Of a stretch of 64,000 nucleotides of DNA, positions 8,193-16,430 are shown in pieces. The DNA is taken from the NCBI RefSeq assembly GCF_000341355.1, contig NC_020300.1:806001-870000 (forward strand), given 5' to 3'. The notes under the pieces were generated by a model. That model saw only the letters and a program-made list of their open reading frames with translations, did no database searches and was not told the DNA's origin. The position numbers were made by a program, and so were the translations under genes. Source of the DNA: Bartonella australis AUST/NH1 (GTDB taxonomy: Bacteria > Pseudomonadota > Alphaproteobacteria > Rhizobiales > Rhizobiaceae). Numbering within the stretch: position 1 is the first letter of the stretch; each line of letters opens with the position of its first letter.

Positions 8193-8955
8193 TTTTTTGT
8201 GCACCTAATTTAGGGAATAGCTGCATAACAGCGCCAATACAATAAATATAAACGCTAGCTACTGAAATCCCGACTTTAATCCACCAAGGAGCATTAAGTT
8301 TATAAAAAAACGCGGCAATACCGAAAGCGCACCATATAAAGAAAATCGGAAGATTAAGCATGCGTAAACGAACGACTCTTACTGGATGAATAAAATAAAT
8401 GGGCAAAAAAGATATGATCGCTGACAGAAAAATAATGGTAAAAGCAATCCATTCCCCTGGTTTAACGACAAAAAGCGTGAAAACCATCATGTTCCAAACG
8501 ACAGGAAATCCTTTAAAAAAATTTTCTTTGGTTTTCGTGCCAGTATCCGCGTAATAAATAGCCGATGAAATAACGATAATAGCACTTAACAAAAAGGATA
8601 GTTTCGAATCTATAAAGCCACTTTGATAGAGTGCGAAGGCCGGAATTAAAACATAAGTTACATAATCAATAACATTATCTAATAATTCACCGGACCATGT
8701 CGGGAGTATATATTTAACATCAAGTTTGCGAGCAATCGGCCCATCAATACCATCAACGAGAAGTGCGAGTCCGAGCCAGCAGAACATAGCAACCCATTCT
8801 TTCTCAGACGCAGATATCAAAGAAAGAAATGCTAAAAATGAACCTGAAGCTGTTAGCAAATGGACAGAAAAAGCCTTCGCCTGCGGCATTGTTACTTTTT
8901 TATGACGCAATCGGCCAGTATTTGTTCTGATTTTTCTTGTTAATTTATGTTCCAA
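8173..8955 (-). CDS. pcs: Phosphatidylcholine synthase
   Basis: CDP-alcohol phosphatidyltransferase making phosphatidylcholine directly from choline and CDP-diacylglycerol. This pathway is typical of Rhizobiales, Brucella and Bartonella. The 260-residue protein has several membrane spans and the catalytic DG..AR...G..D...D signature, here DGIDGPIARK followed by SGELLDNVIDY. A basic N-terminal stretch (KLTRKIRTNTGRLRHKK) precedes the first span. It overlaps the downstream acyl-CoA hydrolase gene by about 20 bases. The enzyme uses choline, which for an animal-associated bacterium would come from the host. Confidence 0.92.
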   Translation of the reverse strand: MEHKLTRKIRTNTGRLRHKKVTMPQAKAFSVHLLTASGSFLAFLSLISASEKEWVAMFCWLGLALLVDGIDGPIARKLDVKYILPTWSGELLDNVIDYVTYVLIPAFALYQSGFIDSKLSFLLSAIIVISSAIYYADTGTKTKENFFKGFPVVWNMMVFTLFVVKPGEWIAFTIIFLSAIISFLPIYFIHPVRVVRLRMLNLPIFFIWCAFGIAAFFYKLNAPWWIKVGISVASVYIYCIGAVMQLFPKLGAQKNEKNAN

Positions 8956-9179
8956 AATTTCTCTATCCTCACTCTTCTCGCTCTCATAGAATTCCCACCT
9001 ATTTGATTATTGGCATTTTTCTCTTTATTGTATGACTGACCTATAAGAAGAACACAATACGGTTACTTCTTTATATAGCAAATGATTATACGTAATATAA
9101 TAGAAAGACTTTATATAATAAAAAGGCATCGATTACATATATAAATAATAAAAAAACATCAATTACTCAGAACATCAAA

Positions 9180-10430
9180 ATGATTGGGTATATCGGAAAG
9201 GTTCCAGCGCTTGTGATATCTGAAAAAAATAAGCATAAAAATATTACTGTAATTGGAGCAGGGCCAATTGGTATGTTGGCCGCACTTAATCTCGCACATA
9301 AAGGCTACTCCGTTTCTCTTATTGGTCCCGCTGCTTGTGAAAATGAATTGCGGACGACTGCCCTCATGATGCCAGCAGTCCATATGCTTCAAAGATTCGA
9401 TATTTGGAGTACTCTCGAGCCTTATGCAGCAGCTTTATCCTCGATCAGAATCATTGATGCAACGTCTAGACTTGTGCGTGCTCCCACCATAAATTTTTAC
9501 TCTGCTGAAATCGGTGAAAAGGCTTTTGGCTATAATATACCTAACTTAAAGCTGAACAATGCTTTAGTTAATTCTGTTGCACATACTCCAAGCATTACAA
9601 GATTTTTTTCTTCAGCAAAATCTTTTCATCATCAACAAAACCATACACGCATTACTCTTTCAGACGGCAAGATTATTCAAGCATCGCTTATCGTCGCCGC
9701 TGATGGGCGCGACTCCCCGACACGCACTGCAGCTGGAATCGGCGCCCAAATATGGCACTATCGGCAAACAGCACTCGTTTTAAATTTTTCGCATAGTTTG
9801 CCTCATCACAATACATCAAACGAATTTCACACAGAACACGGCCCTTTTACACAAGTTCCATTACCAGGACATAATTCCAGTCTCGTATGGGTTGTTACCC
9901 CCTCTCGTGCTGAAAAATTACTAAATATGCGATCTGAAGCGGTTGCAAAAGTGGTCGAAGATCAGATGCAGTCTATGCTTGGTAAAATAATGGTAAAAAC
10001 GCCAGTTCAAGCATGGCCTCTTTCAGGACTTATTCCTCACTATTTCGCTGCCAATAGAACAATTCTAGTAGGTGAAGCAGCCCATGTTTTCCCCCCTATT
10101 GGAGCACAAGGGTTTAATTTAGGATTTCGTGATATTCAAACTTTAATTGATATTATGCCTGATAAGATATCCAATTTTAATTTCGAAAAAATTATTGCTT
10201 ATTATAATCTATACCGCAAACCCGACATATTTGTCCGAAGCGGATTTATTCACGCACTTAATTGTGCGTTACTTTCTGATATGTTGCTCGTCCATATTGC
10301 ACGAAGCTTCGGGATTGAATTATTGCGCAACTTCTCTTCATTACGCAATTTATTTATGCAGGAAGGTATGCATCCTGGCAGCGGATTAAGAAAAATTACG
10401 CGAATTTTTACCACAAAATCACCTAGGTGA
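9180..10430 (+). CDS. UbiH/UbiF-family FAD-dependent monooxygenase
   Basis: Flavin hydroxylase of the family that hydroxylates the ubiquinone ring. The FAD GxGxxG motif is ITVIGAGPIGMLAAL. DG motif: VAADGRDSPTR. The second FAD motif is GEAAHVFPPIGAQGFNLGFRD, where family members usually have GDAAH. Length is ~416 residues from ATG 9180. A start at GTG 9213 is also likely, because GGAAAGG lies 11 bases before it and the dinucleotide-binding strand begins soon after. The product fits ubiquinone biosynthesis, consistent with the quinone-reducing complex I in this window. The position hydroxylated cannot be told from sequence. Confidence 0.85.
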   Translation: MIGYIGKVPALVISEKNKHKNITVIGAGPIGMLAALNLAHKGYSVSLIGPAACENELRTTALMMPAVHMLQRFDIWSTLEPYAAALSSIRIIDATSRLVRAPTINFYSAEIGEKAFGYNIPNLKLNNALVNSVAHTPSITRFFSSAKSFHHQQNHTRITLSDGKIIQASLIVAADGRDSPTRTAAGIGAQIWHYRQTALVLNFSHSLPHHNTSNEFHTEHGPFTQVPLPGHNSSLVWVVTPSRAEKLLNMRSEAVAKVVEDQMQSMLGKIMVKTPVQAWPLSGLIPHYFAANRTILVGEAAHVFPPIGAQGFNLGFRDIQTLIDIMPDKISNFNFEKIIAYYNLYRKPDIFVRSGFIHALNCALLSDMLLVHIARSFGIELLRNFSSLRNLFMQEGMHPGSGLRKITRIFTTKSPR

Positions 10431-10440
10431 TGACGCTGAT

Positions 10441-10905
10441 ATGATAAAAAAAATCACTGGTTCGGATATCGCCCACGGTAAATATATCTTAGTAGATAAC
10501 ACGCATTTTTTACAAGTCGGTGCATTAATTTACCGTGTAAAAAATGGAATCCTCGAATTCCTCCTAATTACTAGCCGGGGATCTGGGCGATGGGTTATAC
10601 CAAAGGGGTGGCCAATTTCGAGACAATCCTTTTCGCAAACTGTATTGCAAGAAGCTTTTGAAGAAGCCGGAATTCGGGGTATCGTTGATACATTTCCTAT
10701 AGGCACATATGAATATGAAAAATTAGATTTAAGGAAAAAGAATAGCAAATTTTGCGTTTATGTTTTTTCTGTACTTTATTTACATCAAGAAAAAGAATGG
10801 CCAGAACAGAATCAACGTACATATGAGTGGGTTACAGCATTGGAAGCAGCGGGACGCATCAGCGAACCAAAACTTAAAAAAATTTTATTACAATATAAAC
10901 CGTAA
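10441..10905 (+). CDS. Nudix hydrolase
   Basis: A 154-residue Nudix-fold protein. The Nudix box is recognisable as GWPISRQS...QEAFEEAGI, with the EEAG catalytic core intact and the usual first Glu of the box replaced. Such proteins cleave nucleoside diphosphates linked to another moiety. The subfamily with KGWP resembles diphosphoinositol/diadenosine-type hydrolases. It follows the UbiH-like gene by 10 bases and uses AGGTGA at the end of that gene as ribosome binding site, so the two are co-transcribed. Confidence 0.85.
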   Translation: MIKKITGSDIAHGKYILVDNTHFLQVGALIYRVKNGILEFLLITSRGSGRWVIPKGWPISRQSFSQTVLQEAFEEAGIRGIVDTFPIGTYEYEKLDLRKKNSKFCVYVFSVLYLHQEKEWPEQNQRTYEWVTALEAAGRISEPKLKKILLQYKP

Positions 10906-11117
10906 TATAATTGCTTCTGCACATTAGTTTTTTTAATTAATTATGTATGCTGTAAACATAATTTAAGTGACTCAAATCCCATTTTCAAAAATTTACATTA
11001 TTATTAAGCATAATATCAAAAATAAAAGGAATTTTGGAACTTGTCAGCAATACAGGGGTTAAGTCGGAGTACATGAGTTGAATATTTGGAAGCAGTGTTG
11101 AGACGAATGGTGACGAA

Positions 11118-11459
11118 ATGAGATTAATTAAAAATTTTAGCTCAATTGTTTTTTTTACAATAAGCGTTTCTGTTTCGACCACAACTATAGCTTCGTCAAC
11201 TGAGATTTTTTACAATCCCTATTGCAAAACTTCTGAACACATATTTACTCAAAATAACCTTAAAGAAGGGCAAAATTCATTTACCGCTTCTCAAATTAAG
11301 GCTTACCTCATAAAAAACGGCTTTAAAACTAAACGACTGCGTTTAGACGACAAAGGCATTTGGCGTGCATTAGTAGAATTTCAAAAATGCCATTTTTTCA
11401 TATCGGTCGATTATTCTGGGGTGGTTAGTGTCCAAAATGAAAGAAAAGGATATGACTAA
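11118..11459 (+). CDS. Small exported protein of unknown function
   Basis: A 113-residue protein with a clear Sec-type signal peptide (basic MRLIKN, hydrophobic core, cleavage after about residue 25 near IASS). The mature part of about 88 residues has two cysteines (YCKTSEH, KCHFF), which could form a disulfide. A stretch SQIKAYLIKNGFKTKRLRLDDKGIWRA looks like a small alpha/beta domain similar to PepSY-type repeats, although I do not claim membership. The next ORF overlaps it, suggesting a two-gene operon. It lies in the accessory stretch next to tRNA-Ser. Confidence 0.6.
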   Translation: MRLIKNFSSIVFFTISVSVSTTTIASSTEIFYNPYCKTSEHIFTQNNLKEGQNSFTASQIKAYLIKNGFKTKRLRLDDKGIWRALVEFQKCHFFISVDYSGVVSVQNERKGYD

Positions 11460-11766
11460 TTTTGAACCTTATAGTAATTTTAATTTGAAAAGATACGAAA
11501 AAACTTTTTTAAAAAAGATCTGTCATTTTATCAAGGAACCTGCAATCATTGGAGGATTAAATGGTGGTGTCTCAGGAGCAATTGCGGCTTTTCTCGCAGT
11601 TTACGGCTATATTGCTCTTCCAGGCTTTGGGCCGATTATTGTAATGGGCGTGGGTGTAGCGCTTTCTGTAGGTGTAATAACCGGTATAGCTATAGGATCA
11701 ATAATAGGCATTATAGTCGGTACGATTTTTGGTTTTGCGGGTGACTTTATATGTCGTAATAACTGA
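11437..11766 (+). CDS. Small glycine-rich membrane protein of unknown function
   Basis: About 109 residues: a polar N-terminal third (about 35 residues, with KRYEKTFLKKICHF), then roughly 75 residues of glycine-rich hydrophobic sequence with repeated GxxxG spacing, such as IGGLNGGVSGAIAAFLAVYG and IAIGSIIGIIVGTIFGFAGD. This is a glycine-zipper pattern seen in bacteriocins, some toxins and membrane-inserting effectors. The start is uncertain: GTG 11428, ATG 11437 or ATG 11452 all fit and none has an ideal ribosome binding site. All three overlap the upstream exported-protein gene (8-32 bases), so coupling is likely. Function unknown. Confidence 0.55.
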   Translation: MKEKDMTNFEPYSNFNLKRYEKTFLKKICHFIKEPAIIGGLNGGVSGAIAAFLAVYGYIALPGFGPIIVMGVGVALSVGVITGIAIGSIIGIIVGTIFGFAGDFICRNN

Positions 11767-12027
11767 GATGCTCTTAAAATTTTTCAATGAATAAAAACTT
11801 CAGATTGCTTGCGCTAGTAATAATTATAAAACAATCTTAAGTTGTATATAATGTATTAAACAATTTTTAATTTAAATGTATGGATTAGCTTCCAAAATAA
11901 AATATAGTTTCCGATGATAAAAAGAATACAGAAAAAAGCAATTTTTGTTTTAAATTATTAAAAGCGATTGACCTTTTGAAAGAACCCTGTAAAAAGTACG
12001 CGCCTATTATAAAGCTATCTTCGTTTT

Positions 12028-12117
12028 GGAGGGGTGGCCGAGTGGTTGAAGGCACCGGTCTTGAAAACCGGCGTGCAGGAGACTGTACCGTGGGTTCGAA
12101 TCCCACCCCCTCCGCCA
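12028..12117 (+). tRNA. tRNA-Ser (anticodon TGA)
   Basis: Class II tRNA with long variable arm. The acceptor arm GGAGGGG pairs with CCCCTCC; the anticodon stem-loop CCGGTCTTGAAAACCGG gives anticodon TGA; the T-arm is GTGGGTTCGAATCCCAC. The 3' CCA is encoded (12115-12117). tRNA-Ser genes are frequent integration sites, and accessory genes lie on both sides, but I find no duplicated 3' end that would mark an attachment site. Confidence 0.97.
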
Positions 12118-12239
12118 GCTAATTTATAAAATTTATAACAGGCCTTTGTCGTTTATCAGCAGATATATTATTTGCCACTGGAAGTAAGAGACAAGATCGT
12201 TTGGTAAATAGCTAAAGCTTTATGCATCTTATGCAAAAC

Positions 12240-12461
12240 TTAGCGGTTATTGCGTCGTCTTCGGGAGCGTTGTTCATGATCATCTTTTTTCTGATAAGGG
12301 ATCAATTTTCCGTGATTGAAGCAAAAAATTTCTGCATCCAACGCAATGAAACAAAACTTTCGCCCCCCCATTAAACTTTGAGCTGAAATTAGCGCTCTTC
12401 CCTTTATGATTATACACAGCATTTCTTCGTAAAATCGGTTTTCCTGAAATATCAATCTCAA
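12240..12461 (-). CDS. Doubtful small basic ORF
   Basis: A 73-codon frame ending in a very basic tail (EQRSRRRRNNR). The middle, SLMGGRKFCFIALDAEIFCF, looks protein-like. I recognise no family, and no strong ribosome binding site precedes the start. It may be a gene remnant beside the tRNA or a chance frame. Confidence 0.22.
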   Translation of the reverse strand: MRLIFQENRFYEEMLCIIIKGRALISAQSLMGGRKFCFIALDAEIFCFNHGKLIPYQKKDDHEQRSRRRRNNR

Positions 12462-12610
12462 ATAAAATAATTTAAACTTTTCAGTTTATTAATTATATAA
12501 TCCTCCCTTTTTTTATATTTTTTTTAATTTAGTCACCTTTCCGCCTTAAATTTGAGCTTAAAGGCGCGGTCTGTTGTTTTGGTGGGGGCTCATCGTACAA
12601 TGAGGCGAGG

Positions 12611-12625
12611 TGCAATGAAATTGCA
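12611..12625. promoter_or_regulatory. Inverted repeat ahead of the DUF1561 gene
   Basis: TGCAAT-GAA-ATTGCA forms a 6-3-6 inverted repeat ending 12 bases before ATG 12638. It could be an RNA hairpin affecting translation or a protein site. Weak on its own. Confidence 0.3.
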
Positions 12626-12637
12626 TCGGGTGGTTTA

Positions 12638-14614
12638 ATGTGTTGTAATTCGAAGAAAAAAATGAGTTTTAAGTTTTTTTTGTCCTTTTTTATCGTGTTA
12701 TCGTCTTTTAATTCTCTGGCTGCTTTTTCAAATCCCCCCAGCCCCGCTGTTATTCAAAAGCCCGCCGATGATCCGGTTGATAAATCTATCCGTGTTAATA
12801 TTAGCGGCGGGGGGGAATATTGTTATGCTCCGGTATTTACGAAGGGTGAGGGCTATGTTTACCTCGATGACTGCTCTTCTTCCTACGTTCGGTCTGGTCG
12901 ATATGATGTCTTTCAGAGAATAGCTTGGGAGGTTAATAAAATTTGGCTGTGTATGACAGCCCCGGGTTCGGTCACGGGCATTGATGGAGATGGAAAAGCG
13001 AATTGGGATTATATTACGCTTAGGCCCTGTGCCCTTAATGACGCTAACCAGCGTTGGGTTATTAATGGCAGAGCTATTTACACGGCCGATGCAAGGTTTC
13101 GCGTTAAGCATACTGGGTGGTATGCTTATATCTCGAAAAATAAAAGAGATCCCTACGACCATGCCTTAAACCAATCGATGGACGGGTGGGTAAAGACTGT
13201 TGCAAAACCTGGTACTTTAAGTCTAAAAACCCCTGTTAGCTGGAAATATGCAACTAGTACGGGCTTCGTCATGTATTATCTCACAGACCGTGGCTTTGTG
13301 ACTGAAGGCAATGACCTTTATTATAATCCCGAAAACGGACATGTTGGCTACTACTATGTCTTTAACGGATTGCTTTCTTGCATGTACTCCCCGCAATCTG
13401 CTGCAGGTTCTTATGGCTGGGTGACATGGCAATATTGCGATGATACAATCCCCAAAGCGAGAGATAATTTCTCCTGGGACATAGCTATGTTATTGGGAAA
13501 TGAGGGGTCCCTTTTTAATAGTTATGGTAGTGTATTAAGGGTTTATCAGTCGGGTCCCGATTGGGGGTATCCTTATGCTGCGAACCTTTCTTTTCTTAAA
13601 CGGGACACAAGTAATAACCCGACGAGTGATTTTGTTTTTTCTTACGATATTGAGCGGTGGAGTCGCTATATTTCGGGGGATGCGATGGAAGAGCTCCCTT
13701 ACTGCCCAGCCCCCGGAACGAAGCCGACAATTTTCAAATCTAAGAGGATGAAGCGGTCTTTGCCTCGTGATTTTCGATTCCTTGATTTTGAATTCAATGA
13801 AACATGGAAAAGGAGATTTTACGATACAGCGACTTCAACGGCAGGCACTGAAACACTTATAGGAATATGCGGTACCTGTCTTTTGCATACTTATCAAATA
13901 ATTGCAGAGGTCATGGACAGTTATCCAGGTGATCCCCGTTCGAGAGGTTATTTTTTTGATTTAGGCTCCGGTGTCGACCCGATAGTTGCTGTAGAACGGA
14001 GATTTCCTAGACTCCACAGTGCTCTGAGGCATGCTAATGTTATTTCTGGTGTTCCTCTAAATCCGAGGAGAAGGGGTCCTGCAAGTAATGCAAGGTCGGC
14101 TGCTGCAGCGACGCAGGTTGCTTTGCCAAATTACAACTGGCAATTATCTCCGATAGCCACTAATCCAGTTGATATTCGAAATGCAGTGGGAGACCTTTTA
14201 AATGCGCCCGTCGGAACAGTTTGGGTTGGTTTAACTCACTATACTCGTGCAAGTGGTCAAAGGGTCGCGCATGCTGTTCCGATTTTTCGTTCTAGAGGTG
14301 GGATTATAGTGGTTCCGACAAATATACGTGCTCGATCTATGAGCTATGAAGAGTATTCCAGGCATCTCACAGAGCTTAGAGAGGTTGAGGCTATTATGTC
14401 GCAGCTTGCTCAACTAAGAACAGAACCGATAATTTTTCATGCTTTTGCAACAGTACGGCTAACTGGAGCAGTAAGTCGACCTCTAAGTGTTACGATTTCT
14501 CAGTACAACTGTACCGGAGAAGGAGAAAATAGGAGAGGAAGCAGACATTCAGCGCCAAGCAGTAGTTTGATCAATCAGTGTTCCAGAGCGGGCGGCAGAT
14601 GTAGTATTATGTAA
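12638..14614 (+). CDS. DUF1561 (PF07598-type) secreted lectin/toxin-like protein
   Basis: A 658-residue exported protein. I recognise the DUF1561 family, called virulence-modifying proteins in pathogenic Leptospira and also present in a few Bartonella. Leptospira members combine ricin-B-like lectin domains with a cytotoxic C-terminal domain. Here a signal peptide (MSFKFFLSFFIVLSS) suggests the start may be ATG 12662 instead of 12638. Residues ~45-340 are rich in Trp, Tyr and Cys, with a ricin-type QRW at 138-140. The C-terminal part (from ~400) has CGTCLLH (C411, C414, H417) and, 128 residues later, VAHAVPIF (H545) followed by N562. That Cys/His/Asn layout resembles a papain-like active site, which is my inference. 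Its G+C looks higher than that of its neighbours. It lies downstream of tRNA-Ser. Confidence 0.85.
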   Translation: MCCNSKKKMSFKFFLSFFIVLSSFNSLAAFSNPPSPAVIQKPADDPVDKSIRVNISGGGEYCYAPVFTKGEGYVYLDDCSSSYVRSGRYDVFQRIAWEVNKIWLCMTAPGSVTGIDGDGKANWDYITLRPCALNDANQRWVINGRAIYTADARFRVKHTGWYAYISKNKRDPYDHALNQSMDGWVKTVAKPGTLSLKTPVSWKYATSTGFVMYYLTDRGFVTEGNDLYYNPENGHVGYYYVFNGLLSCMYSPQSAAGSYGWVTWQYCDDTIPKARDNFSWDIAMLLGNEGSLFNSYGSVLRVYQSGPDWGYPYAANLSFLKRDTSNNPTSDFVFSYDIERWSRYISGDAMEELPYCPAPGTKPTIFKSKRMKRSLPRDFRFLDFEFNETWKRRFYDTATSTAGTETLIGICGTCLLHTYQIIAEVMDSYPGDPRSRGYFFDLGSGVDPIVAVERRFPRLHSALRHANVISGVPLNPRRRGPASNARSAAAATQVALPNYNWQLSPIATNPVDIRNAVGDLLNAPVGTVWVGLTHYTRASGQRVAHAVPIFRSRGGIIVVPTNIRARSMSYEEYSRHLTELREVEAIMSQLAQLRTEPIIFHAFATVRLTGAVSRPLSVTISQYNCTGEGENRRGSRHSAPSSSLINQCSRAGGRCSIM

Positions 14615-15288
14615 TATTCTCAAAACAGATTCACGCTTAGCGTTTAGTGTTCAGGCCGCCTCTGAGAGTATAAGTTAAGGGTTTCTTTGCTACGTATTCG
14701 AATCAGTTTACGGTAGCGCTAATAGAGCGGCGTGCTTCGCGCTGTTTATATGAAACGGAGGGCGTAGGTTTTTGCAATCTCTTTTCTTTTTATGAGCTCC
14801 TATTGAAGGCTTCGAAAAAAATCGCAGACCGAGCTAGCAAAACGCCTGCGAAAAATAAAAATTGCTCTCGATTTCAGAAAACGAAAATACTTCGCTCGAC
14901 ACCTTGAAGCTTTCAAGGCCACTACACGCAATTATGAAACATATCTACGAAAGCCCTCTGCTTTCTATGCAGTATCCTTGGATTAGTTAGTGATAGATAA
15001 AATTAGTAGGATTCAATGCAGACTCCCCTCCTCCTAGCCTGATGAAAAATTTGGTTGTGCGGCTTATACAACCTATCATAGTACAAAAATAAAACTCTCT
15101 TCCTAGAGATGTTAGTGAAATTCACGGAGGAGCTTCATAGGAACGCGAAAAGATAATCGCGTTAAAATTATATTTAGCTCCTTTTTCAACACCCTTTAAC
15201 ACAATCTTTAACTAAAAAAGTGTTTGTTTACATGTCCGCTGAGAGTAGGTATAAATATCCGTGAAAACTAGATAATAAAAGGTGGTGC
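14615..15288. other. Region between the DUF1561 gene and sodC
   Basis: 674 bases without an intact gene. It contains a 60-codon open stretch without a start (14807-14986), probably a gene fossil. Before sodC lies an AT-rich promoter-like zone and an AAAGGTGGTG ribosome binding site at 15278-15287. No transposase or repeat was recognised. Confidence 0.45.
14807..14986 (+). pseudogene. Possible gene fossil
   Basis: Frame open for 59 codons between TGA 14804 and TAG 14984, with no start codon. The translation has a protein-like basic, helical character, for example KSQTELAKRLRKIKIALDF and then RHLEAFKATTRNYETYL. I cannot assign it to a family. Composition resembles coding more than the flanks, but this is weak evidence. 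Confidence 0.25.
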
Positions 15289-15840
15289 ATGAATAAAAAA
15301 TTTTTTTTCTTATTAATTGCGCTCGTGTCCCCGAGTTCTAGCGCTTCCGCGTTAGCGTCGCCTACCCAGTTAGCATCGTCTACTCAAGTGGAAATCTATG
15401 AACTAGGAGGAAACGGCGCGAAAAATCCCATCGGTGTGATTGAAATTCAAGAAAATCCAGCGGGTTTAATCTTTACGCCAAATCTGTCCTCGTTGCCAGA
15501 AGGTCTTCATGGCTTTCACGTGCACGAAAACCCTTCGTGTGATACGAAAGACGGCGTCATTGGCGCCGCTGCGGGAGGACATTACGACCCAAAGAATACT
15601 AACAAGCATCTTGGGCCTTACAATATTAATGGCCATCTCGGTGATTTGCCCGCACTTTACGTTGATATGCGGGGCCAGGCAACGATGAGCGTCCTCGCGC
15701 CGCGAATTAAAAAAATTTCTGAAATTAAAGACCGCTCCTTAATGGTCCACATAGGAGGTGATAATTACGCAGACGTACCGTCGCCACTTGGCGGAGGTGA
15801 TGCACGTTTAGCGTGTGGCGTCGTCAAATCCGGTAATTGA
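15289..15840 (+). CDS. sodC: Periplasmic Cu/Zn superoxide dismutase
   Basis: Secreted Cu/Zn SOD, dismutating superoxide in the periplasm and often protecting intracellular pathogens against the host oxidative burst. The 183 residues begin with a signal peptide (MNKKFFFLLIALVSPSSS, cleavage near ALA). Copper/zinc ligands are visible: GFHVHENPSC, AAGGHYDP and HLGDLPALYVD. The conserved disulfide cysteines are in ENPSC and RLACGVV. The start is well supported by AAAGGTGGTG. It stands alone, convergent with the suf cluster. Confidence 0.97.
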   Translation: MNKKFFFLLIALVSPSSSASALASPTQLASSTQVEIYELGGNGAKNPIGVIEIQENPAGLIFTPNLSSLPEGLHGFHVHENPSCDTKDGVIGAAAGGHYDPKNTNKHLGPYNINGHLGDLPALYVDMRGQATMSVLAPRIKKISEIKDRSLMVHIGGDNYADVPSPLGGGDARLACGVVKSGN

Positions 15841-16025
15841 TTCTAGTCGATCAAACTGCGGAAGTAGCATCGATTTTTTGCAGTTTATCGGCGAGAGTGC
15901 TAGTGTTTTGTGTATTTGCGATAAACCAAGGGGGCGCGTGCCGTTATGTACAGTGTTCGTGTTATTCACAATGTATCTCGCGCGTGCCCCTGCTTAGTGT
16001 TTTTTAACGCTCACAGGGTTATAAT

Positions 16026-16430
16026 TTAGTTCTCATACCAGCCGATCGAAACTCGCGCTTCCTCCGACATACAATCAGTCGTCCATGGTGGGTCAAAAGT
16101 CATAATCACTTCGACGTGTGATACGCCTTCGACTGCACTTACCGCATTGTCTACCCATCCCGGCATTTCGCCTGCAACAGGACACCCAGGCGCTGTAAGC
16201 GTCATTTCAATTTTTACTGAACGGTCATCTTCGATATCAATACGATAAATTAATCCCAATTCGTAAATATCAGCGGGAATTTCCGGATCATAAACTGTTT
16301 TAAGAGCCGCAATAATATCATTCGTCATGCGGTCAATTTCAGCTGCTGGGATTGCCGATATATGAGACTGCTCTTCCTCGTTTACAGTACCGATAAACTC
16401 AGCGGAATTATGCACTTTTGATTTAGCCAT
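16026..16430 (-). CDS. sufT: Fe-S assembly protein SufT (DUF59/MIP18 family)
   Basis: A 134-residue protein ending in a DUF59 domain, the Fe-S cluster carrier/maturation module. Characteristic segments: TVYDPEIPADIYELGLIY and LTAPGCPVAGEMP with the conserved cysteine, then DPPWTTDCMSEEAR. The N-terminal ~45 residues are a variable extension. It is the last gene of the suf operon and overlaps sufS by 8 bases. Confidence 0.93.
   Translation of the reverse strand: MAKSKVHNSAEFIGTVNEEEQSHISAIPAAEIDRMTNDIIAALKTVYDPEIPADIYELGLIYRIDIEDDRSVKIEMTLTAPGCPVAGEMPGWVDNAVSAVEGVSHVEVIMTFDPPWTTDCMSEEARVSIGWYEN

Larger units (their letters stand above)
12118..12637. other. Region between tRNA-Ser and the DUF1561 gene
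   Basis: AT-rich non-coding sequence apart from a doubtful minus-strand ORF at 12240-12461. The last 100 bases, before the DUF1561 gene, are richer in G and C and carry a short inverted repeat at 12611-12625. I find no convincing promoter. Confidence 0.4.

Noticed and set aside
12728..13162. 144-codon minus-strand frame inside the DUF1561 gene
   Set aside because: Antisense shadow of a recognised gene; no ribosome binding site and no known motif.
15915..15995. Repeated GCGCGTGCC motif (two copies) after sodC
   Set aside because: Direct rather than inverted repeat, so not a terminator hairpin; too short to interpret.
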